A DNA stretch of 40,297 nt from UBA9337 sp038331135. Its GTDB lineage: Bacteria > Patescibacteriota > Minisyncoccia > Moranbacterales > UBA9337. This document shows positions 17,242 through 24,783 of the stretch, piece after piece. The notes under the pieces were generated by a model. That model searched no databases. It was not told the origin of the DNA and saw only the letters and a program-made list of their open reading frames with translations. Within the stretch, counting starts at the first letter, position 1. Every line of letters begins with the position of its first letter. The translations under genes and the position numbers were made by a program. Location: positions 1 to 40,297 of the forward strand of contig JBBQOS010000003.1 of assembly GCA_038331135.1 (NCBI GenBank), read 5' to 3'.

Positions 17242-17831
17242 TAGTAAAAAATATGTTGAAATAATTTATTTATCTTCAACTTTTCTTAAATTTATCGGCT
17301 TATCAAAAAAGCTGTATCACTGCGGGTACCCCCCCCTCAAAAACTTTAAACCCCATTTCCCTCTCCATCTTTGTAATCAAAAAGGGGGAATGTCTCTGTA
17401 CCCAAAGACAGAGCGGATACAAACACACCTTTATGAAATAACCTATTGTCTTACCCCTCCTTCCTGTTATTCAAGAAGTAGGGAAGTCCGTCATTTTGCC
17501 CCTCCTCCTGTACTCAAAAGGGGGGCTGGGAGGGGTTTTTTCCTTAAATACATGTAAAGGCGTAATCCACCACGTCGCTCGCGAGCGACATAATTTACTA
17601 TAGCTCTCGCAAGAGACATAATTCATAACATTTCTTGTATCTAAAAAATACCCACAAACGTAGAGACGCCCTGGTGGGGCGTCTTTTAAAATCCTCAATT
17701 AAATTATATACTAAAATATAAATGAACTTGTTTAAGTTAATTATCCACACAGCTTACCAGTTGTTATTTTAAGCCACGGCATAAATTCGCTTGCCGCATG
17801 GCGCAAGCTTTACGTGGTAATTAGTAATTTT
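17242..17831. other. Intergenic region with several inverted-repeat modules
   Basis: No gene seen; minus-strand frames here have implausible composition. It holds a run of eight C (17329-17336) and a C-rich/G-rich imperfect inverted repeat (CCCCTCC at 17500 with GGGAGGGG ending at 17536). It also has the palindrome TCGCTCGCGAGCGA near 17576 with a degraded copy CTCTCGCAAGAG 29 bases later, a terminator-like hairpin (17664-17687), and a perfect DnaA-box 9-mer TTATCCACA (17741-17749). Confidence 0.65.
17664..17687 (+). terminator. Terminator-like hairpin
   Basis: AGACGCCC and GGGCGTCT form an 8-bp stem with a 5-base loop, followed by TTT. It lies about 420 bases after the pcrA stop, so it may instead be part of the local repeat cluster. 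Confidence 0.5.
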
Positions 17832-18146
17832 ATGAAAAATCATTCCAATACCAAATTAAAAAAACAATTTGGATCTCCAAAATTTAGAACACCTTCTCCT
17901 TTTCAATCCAAAGTCTTTGCCGTCGTTAAAAAAATTCCCCGAGGAAAAACTTTGACCTATAAAGAAGTGGCGCAAAAAATCGGCTCGCCCAAAGCTTGTC
18001 GCGCCGTCGGTAATGCGCTAAATAAAAACCATAATAAAGACGTACCCTGTCATCGTGTCATTCGTTCCGATGGAATAGTGGGTGGTTATAATCGTGGCAC
18101 TACAAATAAAATAAAAATTCTCAAAAAAGAAGGTTATCCAAAATGA
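17832..18146 (+). CDS. ogt: Methylated-DNA--protein-cysteine S-methyltransferase domain protein
   Basis: A 104-aa protein that is essentially the C-terminal DNA-binding and active-site domain of O6-alkylguanine-DNA alkyltransferases. It has FQSKVFAVVKKIPRGKTLTY (24-43), the helix-turn-helix with Arg57 (CRAVGNALNKN), and the active-site motif PCHRV with acceptor Cys73, followed by GIVGGYNRG. The Cys makes it a suicide repair enzyme, not an ATL protein, where this residue is Trp. The N-terminal domain is missing, which is common in small members. I chose ATG at 17832; an in-frame GTG at 17814 would add six residues. It is monocistronic. Confidence 0.9.
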   Translation: MKNHSNTKLKKQFGSPKFRTPSPFQSKVFAVVKKIPRGKTLTYKEVAQKIGSPKACRAVGNALNKNHNKDVPCHRVIRSDGIVGGYNRGTTNKIKILKKEGYPK

Positions 18147-18479
18147 TATTGTCCATCTCCCCTCTCCTTGAGGGGGAGAACTAAAAAGGGGGTGCATAAA
18201 ACAATTTGCAATAATTTCAAACTCCAAATTTATAATTTAAAATAAAAATCTAATTACAAGTTGTAAAAAATTATTTTAGCAACAAACAAAACTATCGGAT
18301 TTATCCTCCTCAACCAGAAACCTCCCACAATAACCGTCTTTGTGAGTAATTTTTTTGCCTGCCTGACCAAGTAGGTAGATAATCTTTTTTTGCTCGCCTC
18401 GGCGAAGTGGGCTGTCAAAAAAGTTAGTACAAATAAAAAAATGGCATTAATATTTGTTATTTTTCGGTCAATTCTATAA
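18147..18479. other. Intergenic region with C-rich/G-rich module
   Basis: No convincing gene. CTCCCCTCTCC (18157-18167) is followed by GAGGGGGAG and, 8 bases later, AAGGGGGTG, a module like those at 3237 and 17500. GCCTGCCTGACCAAGTAGG (18359-18377) is a REP-like imperfect palindrome. The rest is AT-rich. Confidence 0.55.
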
Positions 18480-19646
18480 TTAAAAAATAATTCTAATCTC
18501 CGCTCCATCAATCGCTTCTCTCACCAATCCAACTATATCCAACTTCTCTTCTGCCAGCCTCACTTCCTCCAAATTAGCTTTGGTCTCCGGATGTTTGGGT
18601 ACAAAACGTGTGCAGCAATCATCGTGCGGTAAAATTGAAGTTTCATAAGTCCCAATTTCTTGGGCTTTTTTTATAATTTCAAGCTTGTCCATACCAATTA
18701 GTGGCCGAAAAACTGGCAAATTCACCGCCGCATCGGTAACAAAAATATTTTCCAACGTCTGCGAGGCTACTTGCGAAAGCACCTCACCCGTAACCAAAGC
18801 TAAGCATTTATTTTTTCTTACTACTGCCTCGGCTATTTTCATCATCAATCTTCGGTATAAGACTACTCTTAATTTTTCCGGGCAAGTCGTTACAATCTGT
18901 TGTTGAATTTTTGCAAAAGGAACCATAAAAACTTTTGATTGTCTTTGAAACTTAGAAAGCTCTTGAGCTAACGCTAGAACTTTTTCATTAGAAGCGACAC
19001 TCGTGTATGGTAGAGAATGAAAATGAATAAAATCTACTCTCGCTCCTCTTTTTAAAATATAATAAGCAGCGACTGGAGAATCAATCCCACCCGAAAGAAG
19101 CGCTAAGCATTTGCCTCCGCTTCCCACCGGCAACCCACCTGCTCCTGCAATTTTATCAGTATAAACAAAAGCTTTTTTATTAGACAGTTCTATATAACAT
19201 TCTAACTGCGAATCTTTTAATTTAACTTTACTATTAGTTTTTTCTACGATAAACGCTCCTACTTCTTTATTTATTTCCTCACTTGTAAGAGGAAAGTTTT
19301 TATCCGATCTGGAAGCCGTTATTCTAAAATTATCAAAAGTCTTTTCTTTTAATAACTTCCAGCAAATATTTTTCATCTCCCATATGCTTTGAGAAGATTC
19401 GATGGCAAATGAGAAATTTACAATTCCAAAAACCTCCCTTAAAATTAAAAATTTATTTGTCTCTTTTTCTAATTCTCTTTCAATATGTACTAAGATTCTT
19501 CCAGCTACTCTTTTTACTTTCCAACTCTCCAAACAACCAATTTCTTTGGTTAGCTTATATATAATATTTTCCACTAACTTTTTTTCAAAATAATCCCTAT
19601 TTTTACCCTTTAGGGCGATCTCGTCGTAATGACAAATTATAATCAT
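18480..19646 (-). CDS. thiI: tRNA 4-thiouridine synthase ThiI
   Basis: A 388-aa protein. The N-terminal ferredoxin-like and THUMP domains (about 1-165) bind tRNA, and the PP-loop ATPase motif SGGIDS is at 185-190 within LALLSGGIDSPVAAYYILKR. Later motifs GEVLSQVASQTLENI and RPLIGMDKLEI are typical of ThiI. The protein adenylates U8 of tRNA and inserts sulfur. There is no C-terminal rhodanese domain, so sulfur relay must use another route, as in Bacillus-type ThiI. The start is ATG at 19646. It lies alone on the minus strand between plus-strand genes. Confidence 0.93.
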   Translation of the reverse strand: MIIICHYDEIALKGKNRDYFEKKLVENIIYKLTKEIGCLESWKVKRVAGRILVHIERELEKETNKFLILREVFGIVNFSFAIESSQSIWEMKNICWKLLKEKTFDNFRITASRSDKNFPLTSEEINKEVGAFIVEKTNSKVKLKDSQLECYIELSNKKAFVYTDKIAGAGGLPVGSGGKCLALLSGGIDSPVAAYYILKRGARVDFIHFHSLPYTSVASNEKVLALAQELSKFQRQSKVFMVPFAKIQQQIVTTCPEKLRVVLYRRLMMKIAEAVVRKNKCLALVTGEVLSQVASQTLENIFVTDAAVNLPVFRPLIGMDKLEIIKKAQEIGTYETSILPHDDCCTRFVPKHPETKANLEEVRLAEEKLDIVGLVREAIDGAEIRIIF

Positions 19647-19654
19647 ATCTTTAA

Positions 19655-19862
19655 TTTAAGCATATTAGCATTTTAACATCTTAGCATAGAAACATAAAAA
19701 CATTAAAGCATTAAAACAAAATATAAATCATCGGTCATCCGCAACCAATCGTTTTGAGAAGTATCTAATATTTGATATTTTTTTAATTTTAATTTCAATA
19801 ACAAATAAAACATTTTCAACACTTAGAATATTTAGCACAGCTACAACGTTTAGAACAATAAA
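19655..19862. repeat. Degenerate AGCAT/AACAT word repeats between divergent genes
   Basis: From about 19655 to 19720, words such as TTAGCAT, TTAACAT, TAGCAT and AACAT recur every 6-12 bases. A second block near 19800-19862 uses AACATTT, TTAGAATA and TTTAGAACA. No gene is seen. Similar text precedes pcrA (14950-15010) and lies at 34200-34318. Confidence 0.55.
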
Positions 19863-19863
19863 T

Positions 19864-19892
19864 TTGACATTTTTTCTTAATAGTAATATTAT
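19864..19892 (+). promoter_or_regulatory. Sigma70 promoter of the Fur-family gene
   Basis: TTGACA (19864-19869), a perfect -35, is followed after exactly 17 bases by TATTAT (19887-19892), a good -10. The start codon is 30 bases downstream. Confidence 0.75.
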
Positions 19893-19912
19893 TTAATTAG
19901 GAATAATTACTA
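19881..19912. promoter_or_regulatory. Candidate Fur-family operator (autoregulation)
   Basis: TAGTAATATTATT (19881-19893) and AATAATTACTA (19902-19912) form an imperfect inverted repeat, with an inner TAATTAGGAATAATTA palindrome. It overlaps the -10 and the probable transcription start of the regulator gene. AT-rich dyads of this kind are typical Fur/PerR sites, though this is not a canonical 7-1-7 box. Confidence 0.55.
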
Positions 19913-19921
19913 ATAATAAAA

Positions 19922-20293
19922 ATGGCTGAACGAATTACCAATCAAAAACAAATCATTCTAAACTATCTCCAGAAAACCAAGAGCCACCCCTCTGCTGAGG
20001 AAGTTTTTCAAGCAGTCAAAAAAAAACTTCCCCGCATCAGCCTAGGAACTGTTTACAGAAACTTGGATAATTTTGTCCAAAAAAACACCATTGAAGAAAT
20101 CTCCGGAGAAACTAAACGCTTTGATGCCGATTTGAGCCAGCACCACCATTTTGTTTGCAAAGAGTGTCGACACATCTCTGATTTAATTAGTATAAAAACT
20201 GATCTGCAGCATTTGAAAAATAAAACAAAATCCGTCGGCACTTTTGATAGTTACAAAATTTTTGTCTACGGCATCTGTAATAAATGTAAATAA
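19922..20293 (+). CDS. Fur-family transcriptional regulator (PerR-like)
   Basis: A 123-aa protein. A winged-helix DNA-binding domain (about 5-60, with PRISLGTVYRNLDNF) precedes a metal-binding dimerisation domain. Cys79-Cys82 (CKEC) and Cys119-Cys122 (CNKC) form the structural zinc site. The HHHF stretch (74-77) is in the usual regulatory-metal position. It lies just upstream of rubrerythrin and superoxide reductase genes, so a peroxide- or iron-responsive PerR role is more likely than classical Fur; this is inference. A strong promoter with an overlapping dyad suggests autoregulation. Confidence 0.9.
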   Translation: MAERITNQKQIILNYLQKTKSHPSAEEVFQAVKKKLPRISLGTVYRNLDNFVQKNTIEEISGETKRFDADLSQHHHFVCKECRHISDLISIKTDLQHLKNKTKSVGTFDSYKIFVYGICNKCK

Positions 20294-20359
20294 ATAATTA
20301 ATCCCCTATTTTATATCTGAGCCTAAAAAATAAAGGCGTAGCTATAAAAGTAAACAGAT

Positions 20360-20437
20360 ATGGCTGTTAAAAAAACAAAGGCAAAAAAAGAAGTTAAGAA
20401 AAAAGATCCTTCTTGTTGTTATAAAAATAAAAAATAG
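20360..20437 (+). CDS. Lys-rich 25-aa peptide with Cys-Cys motif (putative)
   Basis: A short frame encoding a peptide that begins MAVKKTKAKKEVKKKD and continues PSCCYKNKK. It lies 66 bases after the Fur-family gene and 73 bases before rubrerythrin on the same strand. Thirteen of 25 residues are Lys, and a Cys pair is near the end. No clear ribosome-binding site is seen. The position in a redox-stress cluster makes a metal-binding or redox peptide possible. It may equally be a chance frame in A-rich DNA. Confidence 0.4.
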   Translation: MAVKKTKAKKEVKKKDPSCCYKNKK

Positions 20438-20469
20438 ACTTATAACACTTTAAATTTGACTGATTATTT

Positions 20470-20496
20470 ATTCATATATTGGTATGAATGTATAAT
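20470..20496 (+). promoter_or_regulatory. Rubrerythrin promoter -10 with overlapping dyad
   Basis: ATTCATA (20470-20476) and TATGAAT (20483-20489) are perfect 7-bp inverted arms with a 6-base spacer. They abut the consensus -10 TATAAT (20491-20496). The ATG is at 20511, so the transcript would have a leader of only a few bases and no Shine-Dalgarno sequence. The dyad sits where a repressor would block RNA polymerase. The -35 is unclear; TTGACT at 20456 is too far. Confidence 0.5.
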
Positions 20497-20510
20497 TAGT
20501 ACAGAACATT

Positions 20511-21098
20511 ATGCAAAAAACAATTGAAAATTTAACCCAAGCCTTTATCGGTGAGTCTCAGGCCAGAAACCGCTATTCAATGTATGCCAAAATTGCCAAA
20601 AATGAAGGCTATGAGCAAATCTCCGCCATCTTCGAGGAAACAGCTGACCAAGAAAGAGAGCACGCCAAACAACTTTTTAAAATGATAAGTGAACTCAAGA
20701 AAGAATCAGGGGAAAACAAATATGAAGAAATAACCGTTGAAGCTAGCGCCCCGACAGCTCTGGGCAACACTCTAGAAAACTTAAAAGCAGCTGCAAATGG
20801 AGAGCACTATGAGCATGAAAGCATGTATCCAGAATTCGCAAATATAGCCATGAAAGAAAATTTAGATAAAATTACAAATCGCTTAGTTGCTATTGCCAAA
20901 GCCGAAGCTCACCACGAAGAAAGATATTTAAAGCTATTATCTAATTTAGAAACTGATACAATTTTTAAAAAAGAAACGGCAAGCGAATGGGTTTGCAGGA
21001 AATGTGGCTATGCCCACACCGGGAAAAATGCTCCGCAAAGATGTCCTGCCTGTGATCATCCTGTGGCTTATTATCAAATAAAATCAGAACAATATTAA
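20511..21098 (+). CDS. rbr: Rubrerythrin
   Basis: A 195-aa protein with an N-terminal ferritin-like diiron domain (about 1-145): Glu-rich helices including FIGESQARNRY, FEETADQEREHAK and KAEAHHEERY. A C-terminal rubredoxin-like domain carries Cys162, Cys165, Cys178 and Cys181 (CRKCGY and CPAC), which bind one iron. Rubrerythrins reduce hydrogen peroxide to water in the cytoplasm of anaerobes. The gene is followed 22 bases later by superoxide reductase and preceded by a Fur-family regulator, a classical anaerobic oxidative-stress set. Confidence 0.96.
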   Translation: MQKTIENLTQAFIGESQARNRYSMYAKIAKNEGYEQISAIFEETADQEREHAKQLFKMISELKKESGENKYEEITVEASAPTALGNTLENLKAAANGEHYEHESMYPEFANIAMKENLDKITNRLVAIAKAEAHHEERYLKLLSNLETDTIFKKETASEWVCRKCGYAHTGKNAPQRCPACDHPVAYYQIKSEQY

Positions 21099-21120
21099 TT
21101 AATTTTTTAAATAAAAAATC

Positions 21121-21507
21121 ATGAACGTAAAAAATAAAAACGAAATTTACAAATGTAATGTTTGCGGAAATATGGTTGAAACTTTACATGTTGGGGCTGG
21201 AGAATTAATTTGTTGTGGACAACCAATGGAATTAAAAATAGAAAACACTCAAGAGGCCGCTATTGAAAAACATATTCCAATTATTGAAAAAATTGCCACA
21301 GGCATAAGGGTTAAGGTAGGTGAAGTTACCCATCCAATGGAAGAAGCTCATTATATTGAATGGATTGAGGTTATCTCCAACGGAAAATCTTATAAAAAAT
21401 TTATCAATCCTGGAGATGCGCCCGAAGCTGTGTTTTGTTTAGAAAATACAGATGATATTATGGTTAGAGAGTATTGTAACATCCATGGACTTTGGAAAAA
21501 TTCTTAA
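21121..21507 (+). CDS. dfx: Desulfoferrodoxin / superoxide reductase (2Fe-SOR)
   Basis: A 128-aa protein. The N-terminal desulforedoxin-like domain binds iron through Cys12, Cys15, Cys31 and Cys32. The SOR domain has the catalytic-site ligands His51 (in EKH), His71 (THP), His77, Cys119 and His122 (YCNIHGLW). The enzyme reduces superoxide to peroxide without releasing oxygen, and the adjacent rubrerythrin then removes the peroxide. It is almost certainly co-transcribed with rbr (22-base gap) and ends before a strong terminator. Confidence 0.96.
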   Translation: MNVKNKNEIYKCNVCGNMVETLHVGAGELICCGQPMELKIENTQEAAIEKHIPIIEKIATGIRVKVGEVTHPMEEAHYIEWIEVISNGKSYKKFINPGDAPEAVFCLENTDDIMVREYCNIHGLWKNS

Positions 21508-21582
21508 TAAATATTTTTCAACATCCATATTTTCCAAATTTAGAGAAGCGACACTTATTCGTCTCTAATATAAGTTTATCTT

Positions 21583-21613
21583 TTTAAAGACGCAGGGTTA
21601 CTGCGTCTTTAAA
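21583..21613. terminator. Strong, possibly bidirectional terminator
   Basis: TTTAAAGACGCAG and CTGCGTCTTTAAA form a perfect 13-bp stem with a 5-base loop, about 75 bases after the superoxide reductase stop. The A/T flanks on both arms fit termination on either strand. Confidence 0.8.
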
Positions 21614-21704
21614 GTATTTATCGATAAAAACAACCCGCTAAATCTCATTATATTGAAAAAAGACAAAAAGTACGCTAAGCTTATAAAAAGTAATACATAC
21701 TAAA

Positions 21705-22994
21705 ATGCTTCATAAATTAAATCAGGGCTTATTTTATTTTTTCGTCTTTCTTTTGCCTTGGCAGACTATTGTCATCTTAAAGGAAATTGAAATAAATAAT
21801 GAAAAATTCCAATACGGCACACTGGGTTTTTATTTATTTGAAATTATTTTATTATCTTGGATAATAATCAATTTATCGATTTTAAAAGAATGTTCTAATA
21901 AAAAAATATTATTTTCTGTTTTAATTTTTATAATCTACTCCTCTTTATCGGTTTTGTGGGCAAATAACAAGTTGCTTTCTCTTTATTTTTTATTTCCCCT
22001 GTTTTTGGGCGGGCTGTTATTTTTAATTTTACAAAAAAAATTATTAAACTTTAAAAATTTTGCCCTTACTTTCATATCTTCCATAACGCTACAGGGATTA
22101 TTGGGCTCCTATCAATTTTTAACTCAATCAACTTTCTCCAATAAGTGGCTAGGAGTATCCCAACATATTGCTTGGCAAGGAGGCACTTCCGTAATAGAAT
22201 CCTCCGCTGGTAGATTCTTAAGAGCTTATGGAGGCATGCCCCATCCTAATATTTTAGGAGGACTTTTGGTCATTGGTCTCTTGCTTGCAATCGGCGCTTA
22301 TTTAAAAACTACTTATCCAGAAAAAAGATGGCGCTATTTCCTGCTAGCCAGCATTTTAATAAATTTCTTTTCTATTTTAACTACCTTTTCTCGTTCAGCC
22401 TTTTTAGCTCTTTTTTTTGGCCTACTTTTATTATTCGCTTATAATTTTTATAATAATAAAAAATACCAAATTAAAAGATTATTCCTTATAATTAGCACCT
22501 TATTCATACTATGTATTATTTTTTTCAATTCATTTTCTGAACTTTTAAGTAATAGACTAGAAATGACCTCTCGCTTAGAAAAAAAATCGATTAGTGAAAG
22601 AGCTGTTTTTGTTAAACAAGCACAAAAAATGATACTTAAACACCCAATCATTGGAATGGGTATTGGAAATTATACATCTAATCTTTCAAAGGATAATCCC
22701 CGCCTAAAAGAAATTTGGCTTCTTCAGCCAGTCCACAACATTTATTTATTAATTTTTGCAGAACTGGGCTTTATTGGGTTTTCTTTATTTCTATTTATTA
22801 TCGTTTCTATAGTTTTTGATTTTATAGAATCTTTCAAAAAAGAAGATACTAATAGAGTTATTTTTTCTACTATAACAATATCTCTTTTGGTAATCGCGAT
22901 ATTTGATCATTGGCTCTGGACAACTCATTTTGGAATTATAACTTTTTGGCTGCTGCTCAGTTTCTCGAGAGAAAAAGATATCAATCACGATTAA
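21705..22994 (+). CDS. O-antigen ligase / polymerase-like membrane protein
   Basis: A 429-aa protein with about eleven membrane segments and one large loop. The stretch QKMILKHPIIGMGIGNY, then PVHNIYLLIFAELGFIGF, is the conserved Wzy_C (PF04932) region of O-antigen ligases and polymerases. The enzyme would act at the membrane, polymerising or attaching polysaccharide. Its stop region overlaps the end of the convergent glycosyltransferase gene by 14 bases. The flippase and glycosyltransferases on the other strand probably serve the same surface glycan. Confidence 0.85.
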   Translation: MLHKLNQGLFYFFVFLLPWQTIVILKEIEINNEKFQYGTLGFYLFEIILLSWIIINLSILKECSNKKILFSVLIFIIYSSLSVLWANNKLLSLYFLFPLFLGGLLFLILQKKLLNFKNFALTFISSITLQGLLGSYQFLTQSTFSNKWLGVSQHIAWQGGTSVIESSAGRFLRAYGGMPHPNILGGLLVIGLLLAIGAYLKTTYPEKRWRYFLLASILINFFSILTTFSRSAFLALFFGLLLLFAYNFYNNKKYQIKRLFLIISTLFILCIIFFNSFSELLSNRLEMTSRLEKKSISERAVFVKQAQKMILKHPIIGMGIGNYTSNLSKDNPRLKEIWLLQPVHNIYLLIFAELGFIGFSLFLFIIVSIVFDFIESFKKEDTNRVIFSTITISLLVIAIFDHWLWTTHFGIITFWLLLSFSREKDINHD

Positions 22995-23775
22995 TTTTAT
23001 ACTTATTTAAATAAAAAAATCTAAGAAATTTTAATAAATAATAGTCTCTAGAGCTAAACCACTTTTTATAATAATAATCCTGTGATTTAAAATATTGTAA
23101 TTTTTGATCATATTTTTTGTCGGAACTGCTTCCTTCTTGATGATCTACCTTAAAAAATGGAAAGTACATTATTTTTTTATCTAAAAACCGAACTCTTTTA
23201 CACAAATCCATGTCTTCATAATAAAGGAAGAAATTTTCATCAAAACCATCCACCTTGAAAAAATCATCCCTCATCACAAACATATTTACACCACTCACCC
23301 AATCCACTTTAATTTTTTTTGAGCTATTCCACACTTCCCTACTCTTAGCAAAACCTAATTTGCTTCTAAATATTTCAAATATGTTTAGGTCTTTTCCAAC
23401 ACTCCATTTTTGAACCTCATTTTTTTTTAAAATTTTCGGACCTATTATTCCGATAGTTAAATCTCTTTCAAATTCTCCTATTATATCTTGAATGTTACTA
23501 GAAATAATGTTTGCATCCGGATTAATAAAGCACAAATATTTTCCCTTGCTCATCTTTGCTCCTATATTATTAGCCTTAGCAAAGCCAATATTTTTATTAA
23601 TTTCCAATATTTTTATAGTACCCCTATCTCCATAAGAGTTTCTAATTTTTTTCTCATCATTATTGACAATAATAATTTCAAACTCAATTCCTATTACATT
23701 TTTAAAAATAGAGGCAATGCAAGCTTCCAAATATTTCTCACTCTTATAATTTACCGTGATAAAAGATATTTTCAT
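22981..23775 (-). CDS. GT2-family glycosyltransferase (rhamnosyltransferase-like)
   Basis: A 264-aa GT-A fold enzyme. It begins KISFITVNYKSEKYLEACI, has the nucleotide-binding block NKNIGFAKANNIG (60-72), the metal/sugar-nucleotide motif NPDAN (85-89), and FFLYYEDMDLCKRVR, which is typical of WbbL-like rhamnosyltransferases. A basic C-terminus with no membrane segment suggests a peripheral membrane protein. It is the last of three polysaccharide genes on this strand, 83 bases after the second GT2 gene. The exact sugar is unknown. Confidence 0.9.
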   Translation of the reverse strand: MKISFITVNYKSEKYLEACIASIFKNVIGIEFEIIIVNNDEKKIRNSYGDRGTIKILEINKNIGFAKANNIGAKMSKGKYLCFINPDANIISSNIQDIIGEFERDLTIGIIGPKILKKNEVQKWSVGKDLNIFEIFRSKLGFAKSREVWNSSKKIKVDWVSGVNMFVMRDDFFKVDGFDENFFLYYEDMDLCKRVRFLDKKIMYFPFFKVDHQEGSSSDKKYDQKLQYFKSQDYYYKKWFSSRDYYLLKFLRFFYLNKYKINRD

Positions 23776-23858
23776 ATTTTAAACCCGAGACCACATTATC
23801 TCTTTGTGCTAAAAAATAAATTTAGTAGCAATTAGTGTAAGCTTTTTTTATTTTATAT

Positions 23859-24695
23859 TTAAGCGCCACTTTGGTCATAAGCCTTTTTGACTAAAAGATT
23901 TTTTTGCATATCTATTCCTTTTTTAATATTATGCATATTTTTAATTTTTCTTGCGATCAAATAACTCTCTATATAAATTCTAATTAAAAAATTGGAGTTT
24001 TTTCTAAAAAATATAATGCCAGAAAGAACTAGGTAATAAATTTTATTTAAACTTTCCGAACTTTTTTCAAAGTGAAATACATTGGCAGTTTTAACGATTT
24101 TCAATTTAAAGCCTGCTTTTATCGCTCGAAAGGAAAAGTCGGTGTCTTCATAATAAAGAAAAAATTTTTCATCCAATAGTCCAATTTTTTTAAAAACCTC
24201 TTTTTTTATCAGCATTGCACAACCGGTTACATACTGAGTTTCCAAAATATCCTCGACGTGTTCAGCTCTCATTTTAAGCCAATTAATTTTTCCGCCCGAA
24301 AACCAAACTTGTTTACTGTCTCCCTTGTATATAATTGGACTTAAAATTCCAAGCAAATTATCTTTTTTAGCCTCATCAATTAATTTTGTTAAAGTTTCTT
24401 CTTCGACTAGGGCATCGTTATTTAAAAGAAACACATAATCAGCCATTTTTTCCAAAGCCCACTTTATAGCAATATTGTTTCCAGCCGCAAATCCAACATT
24501 ATGACTATTTTGTATAAAATTAAATTTTCCAAAAGAAAGCCTAGCCTCTTCAAATGATCCATCTGTAGAAGCATTATCTACCACGACCACTTGATAATTT
24601 TGATAATTTAGCTTATACACACTCTCTAGTGTGTTTTTTAAAAAATCTTTTCCATTATAATTTAAAATTATAATAAAAACTTTTGGGTTGCGCAT
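23859..24695 (-). CDS. GT2-family glycosyltransferase
   Basis: A 278-aa enzyme with IIILNYNGKDFL (8-19), VVVDNASTDGS (37-47), NVGFAAGNN (66-74), the metal motif LLNNDALV (90-97) and FFLYYEDTDFSFR. This is the same architecture as the next gene, so the pair may add successive sugars to a lipid-linked oligosaccharide. A hydrophobic patch near 222-235 may touch the membrane. It lies 88 bases downstream of the flippase gene on the same strand. The substrate cannot be read from sequence. Confidence 0.92.
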   Translation of the reverse strand: MRNPKVFIIILNYNGKDFLKNTLESVYKLNYQNYQVVVVDNASTDGSFEEARLSFGKFNFIQNSHNVGFAAGNNIAIKWALEKMADYVFLLNNDALVEEETLTKLIDEAKKDNLLGILSPIIYKGDSKQVWFSGGKINWLKMRAEHVEDILETQYVTGCAMLIKKEVFKKIGLLDEKFFLYYEDTDFSFRAIKAGFKLKIVKTANVFHFEKSSESLNKIYYLVLSGIIFFRKNSNFLIRIYIESYLIARKIKNMHNIKKGIDMQKNLLVKKAYDQSGA

Positions 24696-24783
24696 ATTTA
24701 TTTTAAAATTCTACTGTTTAAAATTATTTATTTTTAGTTTTTTAAAAAATATTATCTTTTAATCGGCTTGTTAGATAAATAGT

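Noticed and set aside
17471..17698. 75-codon minus-strand frame in the repeat-rich gap after pcrA
   Set aside because: It is built from the inverted-repeat modules and the terminator hairpin; Pro/Cys/Arg-rich text has no protein-like pattern.
18254..18511. 85-codon minus-strand frame downstream of thiI
   Set aside because: It overlaps the end of thiI in another frame and runs through a REP-like module; no family resemblance.
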